Source: an uncultured Opitutales bacterium (GTDB lineage Bacteria > Verrucomicrobiota > Verrucomicrobiia > Opitutales > Intestinicryptomonadaceae). From it: a stretch of DNA of 64,000 nt. How positions within the stretch are numbered: position 1 is the stretch's first letter; every line of letters begins with the position of its first letter. The notes under the pieces were generated by a model that did not search any database, was not told where the DNA came from, and worked only from the letters and a program-made list of their open reading frames with translations. Below are positions 1-8,414 of the stretch, one piece after another. Position numbers and translations under genes: made by a program. The stretch is taken from NCBI GenBank assembly GCA_944389175.1, contig CALXLK010000003.1, forward strand, positions 124,001 through 188,000, given 5' to 3'.

Positions 1-1400
1 TTCCGAGGGTGATTCGGAATAGTTGAATTGATGTTGCCCCAATTGGGAAAAACAAAGCAGAATGATTGGATTTTGTGCGCTCTTCGTCAAACTCAGTGGG
101 ATGAGTGAAAAAGGCGAGGTAAGAGAAGGAATAAGAAGATTAGAAAAAGAGAGAGGCAAAGAGGATAAGAAATATCCTACAATGCCTCATGTGATATTCA
201 ATTATTACAGAGTACGAAAAACTGGGCGGAAAGGGCAAGCATTTTCTGCTAATATTGATTACATTCAACAAGATGGCATGCCATCTTGCCGCCATTGCGG
301 TACAAGAGACACCATTTTTTACGACCACTATGAGCGCAAGGCCAAGTTAAGCTCGATAGACGGCAAAGCATACGATGTTAAAATCAGGGCCAAGCGTTAT
401 AGATGTCCGCATTGCGGACATCTATTTAGAGAGCCCATCAGGGGGTTAAAGCCGCACAAGCGCATGGCTGAAAACTTCAAGGACAGCGTTGCGGAAAAGT
501 ATCTGGACGGAGTCACGAACAAGCGCATATCGGAGCGGTTGGGAGTCTCGCAAAGCACGGTGGAGCGGATAATCCACGAGAAATTTGAAGCCCTGGTAAA
601 AGAAAAGCTCAATTACGAATGTCCGACAATCTTGGGGATAGACGAGCACACGATACACAAAGGCTACAAGTTTGCCACTACAATAGCCGATCTAAGCCAT
701 CACAGGATATACGATGTAATTAAGGGCAAGAAACATGGCGATATAGAAGGCGCGCTAATGTCGTATAAAGGGAGGGAGAATGTGAAGGTTGTCTGCATGG
801 ATTTATCAAACGGATACCGAAGCATAGTAAGAAGATGCTTTCCAAATGCGAAGATAGTGGCGGACAGGTTTCATGTGATACGATTAGTGCTTTATCACTT
901 TATGGAATTTTGCAAAAATGCGCAGGAAGAGGTGAAGTGGAATAGAAAGCTTACTTATCCATTGCGGAAAAGGAAAGACAGGTTAAAGCCGCATGAGCGG
1001 GAGCGACTTAAAAGTTTTTTTAAGGGGAATCCTGCGATAGAGCTAGCGTATGAATTTAAAGAGAAGCTATGCGGGTTGCTAAACAAGAAGAGCCAGACGG
1101 CAAGGCAATGCAGGGATAACATAAAGAAGTTAAAGGAAATGATGAAGACAATGAGATACGAGGCACCGACAGAGTTTGGGAAATTGGCGGAAACGATAAG
1201 CGAATGGTTTGCGTCAATAATCAGGATGTGGAGGTTTACGAAAAATAACGGAATAACCGAGGGTTTCCACCGCAAGATGAAGCTAATACAACGCCTGGCT
1301 TACGGCTATAAAAACTTTGAAAATTATCGATTGAGGGTCCTTGTCCAATGCGGCATCTTTCATTAAAATCCACTGACTTTGGTGTTGACCCATTTTGTGA
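1..1400 (+). mobile_element. ISL3-family insertion sequence, ends not defined
   Basis: The only recognisable content is the ISL3 transposase gene, which nearly fills the stretch. I could not fix the terminal inverted repeats or a target duplication: the left end may lie before the window, and the right end is somewhere between the transposase stop at 1366 and the palindrome at 1417. The gene just to the right (1540-2094) lacks a convincing start, which would fit insertion of the element into or next to its 5' part. Boundaries are approximate. Confidence 0.5.
62..1366 (+). CDS. ISL3 family transposase
   Basis: This is a DDE-type transposase of the ISL3 family, about the family's normal size at 434 residues from the first ATG. 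The N-terminal zinc-binding region is visible as two CxxC pairs (CRHCG and CPHCG, near residues 76-118). A helix-turn-helix follows around residues 150-172. The catalytic core has the ISL3 signature: the first Asp in GIDEHTIHKG, the second in VADRFHVIRL, and the Glu in GITEGFHRKMK near the C terminus. The first ~40 residues are low-complexity and charged, so the true start could be the later ATG at 182 (MPHVIFNYY). The reading frame is intact, so the element may still be active. Confidence 0.9.
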   Translation: MIGFCALFVKLSGMSEKGEVREGIRRLEKERGKEDKKYPTMPHVIFNYYRVRKTGRKGQAFSANIDYIQQDGMPSCRHCGTRDTIFYDHYERKAKLSSIDGKAYDVKIRAKRYRCPHCGHLFREPIRGLKPHKRMAENFKDSVAEKYLDGVTNKRISERLGVSQSTVERIIHEKFEALVKEKLNYECPTILGIDEHTIHKGYKFATTIADLSHHRIYDVIKGKKHGDIEGALMSYKGRENVKVVCMDLSNGYRSIVRRCFPNAKIVADRFHVIRLVLYHFMEFCKNAQEEVKWNRKLTYPLRKRKDRLKPHERERLKSFFKGNPAIELAYEFKEKLCGLLNKKSQTARQCRDNIKKLKEMMKTMRYEAPTEFGKLAETISEWFASIIRMWRFTKNNGITEGFHRKMKLIQRLAYGYKNFENYRLRVLVQCGIFH

Positions 1401-1416
1401 TGTCTGTAAGATTTCA

Positions 1417-1441
1417 ATAACCATAGCTATACTATGGTTAT
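1417..1441. repeat. perfect 10-bp palindrome with 5-nt loop
   Basis: ATAACCATAG and its exact complement flank the loop CTATA, between the transposase stop and the next gene. It could be an operator, part of the insertion-sequence end, or a weak terminator stem. No T-run follows. The function is not established. Confidence 0.5.
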
Positions 1442-1539
1442 GGATCAGAAATATTTCAAGGGAATAAATGTAGATAAAAGCACTGGGGTCAAGTTCTATC
1501 GGTACAGATTTCCGAAAGCAAAACGGCATACATTGGCTT

Positions 1540-2094
1540 TTGAAGAACATTCATATAGGGCGTATTCTTGCATTAACTCTACACAATCCCAGATGGGCAA
1601 TAGATTGGAAATATATCCTATCCGTTGTTGGTAAAGACCAGATATGTGAGCGTATTTCTGATGAATTTTCGCAAGGTGTTCGCGATTCTCTATCTGAATG
1701 TAATGCCGTGTTTGTGTGTACCGATACCGGAATTCCTGTAAATTGTGCCGATGTGTTAAAGCCCGCAATGTCAGCTGGCGTTCCTGTTTTTGTGTTTACG
1801 CATACGGGAGTAATGATTCCGAATGACTTTCTTCCGACCAAAGTATTTAGGTATGATACTGAATTGCAGCTTGGAGAACGGTTGTTGTGGAGTATTCAAT
1901 CGTTGAACCCGTCAAAGTTACGCTCGGTATCCCCAAATCCGGATAGAACTAGATTCATCGGAGTTCAGTCATTTCGCTGTGCGCTGGAAGGTTACGATGC
2001 GTTTACTGAGACACAACTGAAGAATATGGAAAATAGAATTCGAACAGAGCAGCCCGAAAAACAAGACATATGGCGAAATTTCTGTGTGGATTAA
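1540..2094 (+). CDS. hypothetical protein, possibly 5'-truncated
   Basis: I do not recognise this protein. The reading frame is open from about 1474, after stops at 1468-1473, but only non-ATG starts (TTG at 1540) are available, so the 5' end may have been lost. The insertion sequence just upstream is the obvious suspect. The sequence has the look of an alpha/beta Rossmann-like domain: two hydrophobic strands (NAVFVCTDTG near residue 54 and GVPVFVFTHTG near residue 80) each followed by a Gly/Thr loop. It lies tail-to-tail with the abiH-like gene, with only 9 bases between the two stops. Its position beside AbiH suggests an accessory or defence-related role, but that is only context. Confidence 0.5.
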   Translation: MKNIHIGRILALTLHNPRWAIDWKYILSVVGKDQICERISDEFSQGVRDSLSECNAVFVCTDTGIPVNCADVLKPAMSAGVPVFVFTHTGVMIPNDFLPTKVFRYDTELQLGERLLWSIQSLNPSKLRSVSPNPDRTRFIGVQSFRCALEGYDAFTETQLKNMENRIRTEQPEKQDIWRNFCVD

Positions 2095-2103
2095 AGCCCC
2101 AGT

Positions 2104-3003
2104 TCAGATTTCCCCAAAACAATTAACCGGATAGATACTAAATTTATGCAGATTTAATTCTTTACATACCAAATCAATTCTATCCTTGTCTGTCTGAGAA
2201 TAGAAAAAGAAATACCATGTAGCATTGATAGATTTTTGTGCAATTTTATGGAAATATGGCATATCTATGTCGGACAAAGAGTGTCCCAAAACATAGATAC
2301 GTTTTATTTCACACAGCGAATCAAAATAAGCTCGATTTTTGTGTAATATCCCATATACATCTTTCCTTCTTTTTGAGAAATACGTTTTAAAAATATCCAT
2401 TGATTGTTCTTCTCGAAAATCTCTCTCTTGAAGGAATTCTATCTTGTCCCATTGAGGTAAAGGAGGTGGATATTCAAATGGGATCGCTTTATTAACAAAA
2501 CCCATTATCAAAATCTTAGACTTTTGTGCGATTGCATTATGTATATGTTTTATTCTATTTGAAGAGATTCCATAAATCTCTTCTAGTGTCATGGTGTAAT
2601 TAAATGTTAAAAAATTTGATTTGTCCTTGAATTCACATTTCGTGTCTTTATGGATATCTATCGAAGCAACCCAAGCCCTTAACGCATCATCTAATTCGTT
2701 TGTAAATAGTTTTACGAACTCCAATACTTCAGATTGTGGCATATGATTACACGCATCTGTCCATTCTGGAGAACCGTAGGGGATTATGTTTTTGTCAATT
2801 CGCTCGAATATCTCATTTGAGTCGATGGCATATAATGTCGCCTCAAAGTTAGACCATAAGTAATCTTCATCGAAAAACTCTTGGAGTCCTTTGTATAAGT
2901 CTAAATGGTTTGACGTGATAAAATCGCGAAAATCGCTGTATTTCGACTTTATACCATGTGCTAGATCAAACCCATTCCCTATGATATATAAATCTTCGCG
3001 CAC
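2104..3003 (-). CDS. AbiH family abortive-infection protein
   Basis: This is a member of the AbiH family (Pfam PF14253, phage abortive infection). The N-terminal signature NGFDLAHGIKSKYSDF at residues 9-24 is characteristic. So are the central FLTFNYTMT segment, the following HIHN motif, and the C-terminal VLGHSLSDIDMPYF, which families of this type share with SIR2-like folds. At 299 residues it has the usual size. The mechanism of AbiH is not well defined; members block phage multiplication in lactococci. It sits 77 bases downstream of the metallo-beta-lactamase gene on the same strand and could be the last gene of that operon. The gene is AT-rich like the rest of the left block, consistent with horizontal origin. 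Confidence 0.85.
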   Translation of the reverse strand: MREDLYIIGNGFDLAHGIKSKYSDFRDFITSNHLDLYKGLQEFFDEDYLWSNFEATLYAIDSNEIFERIDKNIIPYGSPEWTDACNHMPQSEVLEFVKLFTNELDDALRAWVASIDIHKDTKCEFKDKSNFLTFNYTMTLEEIYGISSNRIKHIHNAIAQKSKILIMGFVNKAIPFEYPPPLPQWDKIEFLQERDFREEQSMDIFKTYFSKRRKDVYGILHKNRAYFDSLCEIKRIYVLGHSLSDIDMPYFHKIAQKSINATWYFFFYSQTDKDRIDLVCKELNLHKFSIYPVNCFGEI

Positions 3004-3080
3004 TGTTTAAGAAACTGTTAATAAATCCCGAATATAGGTGAACAACAAATGGTAAAAAGTAGGCTCACATCGTTTGCATG

Positions 3081-4028
3081 CTAAGGTCTACATAAACGCT
3101 TAGTTAACTTAGCACGGGCAGATTGGTAAATCACATCGCATTCATCAATGCTCCAGCAACCAGTGTTTTGAAGACAATAGCGCATTCCTCCTCGACAGAA
3201 ATATGTTTTAACTTCTTCTCCATTCTTCTTTGGCTTTTCTGGCGTAAAATGTCCCAATTCACTCGGTTTAATTAAACTCTCAGAATGGTCGCAATTTTTT
3301 GTAAAACACGTACAAGCAATATCCACACCGCTTTGCACGTTGCGTTTGATATAGTCTTTATTAGGGAATTGCTCATGGAAATTTGTTTTGGATAACGAAA
3401 CAAATAACTTTTTGTAGCAATTCTGGGGAATTTGCTTTGGTTTATCTTGAGGTGCGCCATGATGAGGCCCGACTAAAACATGTGCATTCCCGTTAAAATG
3501 TGTACATATACTCTTATAGTGCGCATCTCCACCCCAAATAAACTCATTTTCCCCGTTTATTTTGCGTAAGACGAGTATCATTGATCGCTCGTTAGCCGTG
3601 GAAACGGTAGTTACTGTTTGATAATTAGGGAAAACAACACATAATTCCCTGTTTGAGTCTGCCCATATTACATCGGGCGCAATGGGGCATTGCAAATGGA
3701 AAAATTGCTCATTTTCAAAAATGGCAAGCATAAAACTCTTGATATGTTTTCCATTAGTTACGTCATGCTGTAATAGACATGTTTTCCCTATTGTTAAACC
3801 TCTTTCTCTAAGTCCAACTATAGAATCTAACGCACCGCAATGGTCGGCATGGTTATGTGTTAGGATTAACGAATTTATATGATAATTGCCATATCGTACT
3901 AATTGTTCAGACAACCAGCGAACAATAGGCGAACCAAATGGTCCGACATCAATTAAGATACATTCACTGGGTGATAACGAGATACACGAACAGTCGCCTT
4001 GACCTACTGCCCAAAAGTCAATCTCCAT
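3081..4028 (-). CDS. ComEC-like metallo-beta-lactamase-fold hydrolase
   Basis: This is an MBL-fold protein most like the C-terminal hydrolase domain of ComEC/Rec2. It opens with the typical AVGQGD strand-loop at residues 7-12. It carries the metal motif THNHADHCG (His58, His60, Asp62, His63), a later GGDAHY that supplies the bridging Asp, and GPHHG for the distal His, so the metal site looks complete. There is no signal peptide or membrane segment, so it should act in the cytoplasm, perhaps on nucleic acid or a nucleotide. The C-terminal third is Cys-rich (CTCFTKNC, CRGGMRYC), suggesting an extra zinc-binding element. The gene starts one base after the stop of the upstream gene, so translation is probably coupled. 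Confidence 0.8.
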   Translation of the reverse strand: MEIDFWAVGQGDCSCISLSPSECILIDVGPFGSPIVRWLSEQLVRYGNYHINSLILTHNHADHCGALDSIVGLRERGLTIGKTCLLQHDVTNGKHIKSFMLAIFENEQFFHLQCPIAPDVIWADSNRELCVVFPNYQTVTTVSTANERSMILVLRKINGENEFIWGGDAHYKSICTHFNGNAHVLVGPHHGAPQDKPKQIPQNCYKKLFVSLSKTNFHEQFPNKDYIKRNVQSGVDIACTCFTKNCDHSESLIKPSELGHFTPEKPKKNGEEVKTYFCRGGMRYCLQNTGCWSIDECDVIYQSARAKLTKRLCRP

Positions 4029-4029
4029 A

Positions 4030-4761
4030 TTATATCAAATTATATTTATGTAAAATTTCCTCTGTATTGACAATGGGGGAAATCGGGAAAATATTTTTAA
4101 TATCTGTAGTTTCTCCGCCATGTCGTACAACCATACAGGAAAAATCTTCACCTATATTAACTTCGGAAAGCATATTACCTAATTTAGAAGATAAAACTTC
4201 ACGATGGCCACCGCGCCATTCAACAATGCATTTTTGCTTGTTTGAGATTAGCGTAGCAACTGCACGAATTTCCATCGCATTATTATCCTCAAAATCCCTA
4301 ATATCGACATAATGAGAAATATAATGATATAAGAGCCGTTCCTCTTGGGACAAAACGCGGTTCATCGCTTTAGAGTATAAAAACTTAAATTTACGGACTA
4401 ATTCTCTGTCCAAATCAGCGTAATTGCAGGAGACATCCCAATCTACAACAGTTACCCGGCAAGTATCCGTGAATGCTTCAGATTTATTTTCATTGCTAAA
4501 TATTGAAACTGGGGGCTCAAAACTTAAACTAATTTTCTTTAATAGTTTTAAATAATAACGACCACCTTCGACGGGGATTCTATTAAAATTATAGCTAAAA
4601 GAGGTGGGTAACGCAACTGTAGGTAGGTCAGTTTCAGATTTTAGCTCGGAGTATATGTTATCTTGCGAGTCTTTGTCTGTTATAATATCACCTACATCGT
4701 TAGGCTGTAGTGCTAACGATGTTGCTAACGTTGCCCACTTAATTGTATCTATGCCTTGCAT
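4030..4761 (-). CDS. hypothetical protein, middle gene of the MBL operon
   Basis: I do not recognise this 243-residue soluble protein. It has no signal peptide or membrane helix. A predicted alpha-helical middle (around residues 115-155, rich in Leu, Arg and Tyr) is followed by a beta-rich C terminus that repeats short strand-like segments (KCIVEWRGGHREVL, FSCMVVRHGGETT). It overlaps the upstream gene by 13 bases and ends one base before the MBL gene, so the three were almost certainly selected as one unit. A role as a sensor or adaptor controlling the MBL hydrolase is plausible but unproven. Confidence 0.7.
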   Translation of the reverse strand: MQGIDTIKWATLATSLALQPNDVGDIITDKDSQDNIYSELKSETDLPTVALPTSFSYNFNRIPVEGGRYYLKLLKKISLSFEPPVSIFSNENKSEAFTDTCRVTVVDWDVSCNYADLDRELVRKFKFLYSKAMNRVLSQEERLLYHYISHYVDIRDFEDNNAMEIRAVATLISNKQKCIVEWRGGHREVLSSKLGNMLSEVNIGEDFSCMVVRHGGETTDIKNIFPISPIVNTEEILHKYNLI

Positions 4762-5408
4762 AAAAGTTCCAAATTTTCCAAATTTTTGTGATAGGCATTC
4801 AATATTTCGTTTCCAGGAACATCATATGCTCTGGATTGTAATATCGTATTGTCAAGCTTGAAATCTTCCCGACGCTGTATCTTAAACCCTTCTTTTTCCC
4901 AAAGAATATTGGTCGTCCTTAGCGTGAATTCTGAAAGGATAGGAGTTCCCATTGTAATACCGCAACTTTCTTTCCCCTTTAAGACATGTTCTTCAATCAC
5001 AGAACGCAATTTTTTTTCAGAGACATTGTTTTGCCAAAGCACCAAAAAATCCTTAATGGGATACGAGTGCTTAAGGATTGAGTTATCAATCCCAGGTTTT
5101 AAGTCAATACGTAGGAGCAATCTTTCTGGTGTTATCTCAACTCCAAAGCTATAATCTTCAAATTCTTTTTTTCCAAAAACATTTGTAGAAACGGAAATGT
5201 TTTGAATACAAGGAGGTTGGTTTTTCCCCGATTTTATTTGTAACTGCCAAGTCGGAGCTTCTTTGAAGCGAACTCCCGTATTTTTTAGATAATTAAGACA
5301 CACAAGCAAGTTCTGCTTATAGTCGTCCGGCTCAAAAGAATATTCAACTACAGTAACGCGTGTAATCACTCTTTTGGGTTCTACCAGTGTTTTCGTTGCC
5401 CTATCCAT
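4749..5408 (-). CDS. hypothetical protein, first gene of the MBL operon
   Basis: This is an unrecognised soluble protein of 219 residues, first in the operon. It has an ATG start with AAAGG about 5 bases upstream. The composition suggests a mostly beta protein: alternating hydrophobic segments such as RVTVVEYSFEP near residue 18 and a long C-terminal stretch with ILSEFTLRTTNILWEKEG. Size, AT content and the tight overlap with the next gene (13 bases) tie it to the MBL hydrolase. It begins with a Glu/Tyr-rich strand pattern reminiscent of TIGR04255-type proteins that partner small toxins, but I cannot claim membership. No paralogue is seen in the window. Confidence 0.7.
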   Translation of the reverse strand: MDRATKTLVEPKRVITRVTVVEYSFEPDDYKQNLLVCLNYLKNTGVRFKEAPTWQLQIKSGKNQPPCIQNISVSTNVFGKKEFEDYSFGVEITPERLLLRIDLKPGIDNSILKHSYPIKDFLVLWQNNVSEKKLRSVIEEHVLKGKESCGITMGTPILSEFTLRTTNILWEKEGFKIQRREDFKLDNTILQSRAYDVPGNEILNAYHKNLENLELLCKA

Positions 5409-5484
5409 GACCTTTTATCGTAATTATCCTTATACATCTATGAAAAATCTTTAAAATGTCCAGCATTTTTCTAAGGGTATAATG

Positions 5485-5763
5485 TTATCTGCAATTAAGG
5501 TTACGTCCCCCCCCAACCGCCAATGCCAAAAGCCCTAAAATCACCGCATAGGTTGAAGTCTCGGGGATGTTTACGCCCGTAAGTATGGAAATATTTGTCT
5601 TGTATTCCATATCGGATTCGATTTCACCAAATGTAATTGTGCTTGTCGATGCAGTTGAGTCAACCCACACGGTAGTGCCGACCAAATAGAAGTCGCCTTC
5701 GTATTCAAGGAACATTCCGCCGCCTGAATCGCCCTTGCTGGCTTTCTCCACGACTTCAATCAT
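5485..5763 (-). pseudogene. 3' remnant of a secreted S1-type serine protease with PEP-CTERM-like anchor
   Basis: Only the end of the protein remains. KGDSGGGMF near residue 10 is the catalytic-serine motif (GDSGG) of trypsin-like S1 proteases. A short strand region follows, then a PEP-CTERM-like tail: IPETSTYAVILGLLALAV, a Pro-Glu-containing motif followed by a membrane helix. The His and Asp parts of the triad and any signal peptide are missing, so the 5' two-thirds of the gene is lost. The tail ends after a G8 tract (5507-5514 as C on the plus strand) in a sequence that lacks the usual Arg cluster, so the 3' end may also be shifted. PEP-CTERM proteins are processed by exosortases in Gram-negative bacteria that make exopolysaccharide. 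Confidence 0.7.
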
Positions 5764-5942
5764 CGGATGTCATAGGATGACGAGTACAGGAATTTAATGG
5801 AAGATTTCTTCTATTTTAACTTATTTTATACCAAATGAGCGAAGATGTGGTAAATTAAAAATCCTGGTTTGTTTGTAACTTCCAGTATTGCAATGGAATC
5901 AAAATATAATAAATATGACTTGACAAACAATAAATCATTTCT

Positions 5943-8414
5943 ATGCTTGCTTCCGCTATGAAGGCTCTATTGAAGTTCCTCCTTGTAATGGTTGTTTCGT
6001 TTACTTCGGTATCTGCTCAACAACTGGATTTTGTTCAGAATAGAAATTCGGCTGGGAAAGCTTCGCTTACCTCCGATGCATATTATTCTAATTTTGTATT
6101 AGGGACGGCAAACTTCTCTCCTGAACTACGTTTGCCTGTCCAGATATTTTATGATTCTTCCGTAAAAGAAGAAGGTCTCGCAGGATTCGGCTGGAAAATC
6201 CCCCAACTTGAAAGTTCGGCAACTCCGAATGAACGCGGTGCTGTTTGGACTACTCCGTGGGGTGAAAAGGTATTCTTCTATTCTCGCAAGAACACCTCCC
6301 GCGATCTCCTAAACCTCTACAATGAGCGCGAGCGCGAAAATGCCTACTTTTCTCCGTTTGCCGATTGGACAGCCAATGGTCGTGCCGACAGCGGTTCGTG
6401 GACGATCTACGGGCGCAAAGATATGCGTGGCTGGAAATTTGTTTATACAGATGCCAAATTGCGTAAAATCGAAGCACCTTCGGGGCAATGTCTCTCGTTT
6501 GTCTACAACAATGGAAAATTAGTCTCTGTTGAACAGCTTGGTAGAGCGTTCATCGAGTTAAAATATGGAGAAGATAAAAATCTTTCCGAAATCGTAATTA
6601 ATGGCATAAGCAACAAGGTAAAGTTTATAAGCGGTACCGCCCGTATTTTGCCCGAAACACTCGCAGGTAAAGAGGAAATACTCAAAACTCCCCTGCTCTC
6701 TTCTGTTGGACAAGACGGATTGAATCCCATTGAATTCTCATACAATAAGATTGGTTACCTAACCCAAATCAAGCGCGGAGAGTATGTTGATAAAATTTTA
6801 GTTGAACAAGAATCGGTTGCCCAACGTAAAGCTTATCTAAAACAAATTGCCGCGGCACAGAAGGCGAAAAAGCCGATTAATGGTATACAAAAAGAAAAGA
6901 CCGACGGCAGAATTGTTGCCGATTCTCAATTAGAATATTTTTATCCCAACAATAAGATTGGGAATGTTGAGATTGTTAATAAATTGGGTCAAACCGCCAC
7001 ATATACATTTGATTCGCAAAGGGGGATTTCAACAAAACGTAACTTTTCAGGAAAAGAAACATCCACATACTGCTTTATGCGCTATGATGTAGCATACAAC
7101 GGTAAGATTCGTCAAATTGTGGATGCCAGAAAACGTGTTCTTGCTAGTTATCGCTACGACAAAGATACCGGAAAGGTTTTACGTTATAGGGATCTTGCCA
7201 AGAACGATATCAATTACAAATATGATAAATTGGGTAATTTAATTTTGATTACCAAACGCGGTGCTAACGAATCTTCTGCCTCCCCTGTCCGTAGTTTTGA
7301 ATACACAAATGGAAATTTACAACCTACAAAAGTAAATGAACTGAACGAAAAAGGCGAAGTTGTAAGATCAACCATCGTTCAATATAACAAAGATTGTCGT
7401 CCGGTTTGTATTAATGATGGACAGCAAACTACTAAGGTAGTTTATAACTCTTTTGGATACCCCTCAAGGCTAGTAGATGTATTTGGGCGGGAAACTGAGT
7501 TTTCTTATGATAAATACAATAGAATTGTATCAAAAGATTTGGATGGTAAAAAATCTGTTATTGTATATAACGCTAATGGGTTTCCATCAAAGTACACATC
7601 TCTTTTTGATAAAGAAAGCTTAACTACAACAGAAATATCATATGACAAAAATGGTTTTCCAGTAGCATATAAAAATCAAGATGGAGTGGTAAAAAAATAT
7701 GTTCGTGACCCTATCGGGCATGTGGTGCAGGAAATCTTTCCAGATGCAACGAAAGTAAATTATACCTATAATGATTTTGGAAAACTTACAAGCATTACAG
7801 ACCAAAACGGTCATGAAATAAGGTTTGAGTGGAATCAGTTTGGTTTAGACAATAAGATTTCTGCTATTGGTCAAATAACCCAAAATTATTATGATGATTT
7901 TGGTAGACTAAAAGCGATTGATTCAAAATTTGAAAATCAACTTACGGTTCGAAGTTTTGATTATAAATACGACGAATATGACCGAGTTGTTGAAATTAAA
8001 TATGGAAAAAACGAAGTAGAGCGCATAAAATATGATTCATTTGGTCGGGTTGTCGAAAAATTAAAAAATGGAAGGGTTTCATATTTTAAGTATGATCACT
8101 TTGGTCAGCTTATTGAAAAGAATGAAGACAATGTTCTTATAAGATATGTATATGACAATTATGGACGGCGTATACTTCGTTCTGCAAATAAAGATAAAGC
8201 TATATGGAATGAATCCAATACCTATGATAAGTATGGGCGACTTGTAAAAACAGAAGCCGGAGGAAAATCTGTAGAATATATCTATAACGATAAAAATCAG
8301 TTATCAGAACAGATTATAGATAATAATAAAATCAAGTTTACATATACAAAATTAGGACAGCTTGAGAGTAAGATTCTATTTGACAAAGATGGGAAAGAAC
8401 TCCTCCGAACTTAG
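5943..8414 (+). CDS. RHS/YD-repeat secreted protein, N-terminal part (frameshifted)
   Basis: This is a large exported RHS/YD-repeat protein. The N terminus has a Sec signal peptide (KALLKFLLVMVVSFTSVSAQ). It is followed by an N-terminal domain and then many YD repeats of the form YDxxGRLxxI that build the RHS beta-cage (for example YDNYGRR and YDKYGRLVKTEAGG). The frame hits a stop at 8412-8414 inside a repeat, but the repeat pattern carries on uninterrupted in the +1 frame (next entry). The two reading frames together make about 1,235 residues, a usual RHS size. It leads a tight operon with a Sel1-like gene, two esterases and an O-antigen-ligase-like gene. ATG at 5958 is an alternative start. 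Confidence 0.85.
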   Translation: MLASAMKALLKFLLVMVVSFTSVSAQQLDFVQNRNSAGKASLTSDAYYSNFVLGTANFSPELRLPVQIFYDSSVKEEGLAGFGWKIPQLESSATPNERGAVWTTPWGEKVFFYSRKNTSRDLLNLYNERERENAYFSPFADWTANGRADSGSWTIYGRKDMRGWKFVYTDAKLRKIEAPSGQCLSFVYNNGKLVSVEQLGRAFIELKYGEDKNLSEIVINGISNKVKFISGTARILPETLAGKEEILKTPLLSSVGQDGLNPIEFSYNKIGYLTQIKRGEYVDKILVEQESVAQRKAYLKQIAAAQKAKKPINGIQKEKTDGRIVADSQLEYFYPNNKIGNVEIVNKLGQTATYTFDSQRGISTKRNFSGKETSTYCFMRYDVAYNGKIRQIVDARKRVLASYRYDKDTGKVLRYRDLAKNDINYKYDKLGNLILITKRGANESSASPVRSFEYTNGNLQPTKVNELNEKGEVVRSTIVQYNKDCRPVCINDGQQTTKVVYNSFGYPSRLVDVFGRETEFSYDKYNRIVSKDLDGKKSVIVYNANGFPSKYTSLFDKESLTTTEISYDKNGFPVAYKNQDGVVKKYVRDPIGHVVQEIFPDATKVNYTYNDFGKLTSITDQNGHEIRFEWNQFGLDNKISAIGQITQNYYDDFGRLKAIDSKFENQLTVRSFDYKYDEYDRVVEIKYGKNEVERIKYDSFGRVVEKLKNGRVSYFKYDHFGQLIEKNEDNVLIRYVYDNYGRRILRSANKDKAIWNESNTYDKYGRLVKTEAGGKSVEYIYNDKNQLSEQIIDNNKIKFTYTKLGQLESKILFDKDGKELLRT

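Noticed and set aside
1-1400. Terminal inverted repeats of the ISL3 element
   Set aside because: Sequences at 45-60 and 1368-1400 are only weakly similar; I could not define ends.
8380-8414. Programmed frameshifting in the RHS gene
   Set aside because: No clear slippery heptamer or stimulating structure was seen; mutation or error is simpler.
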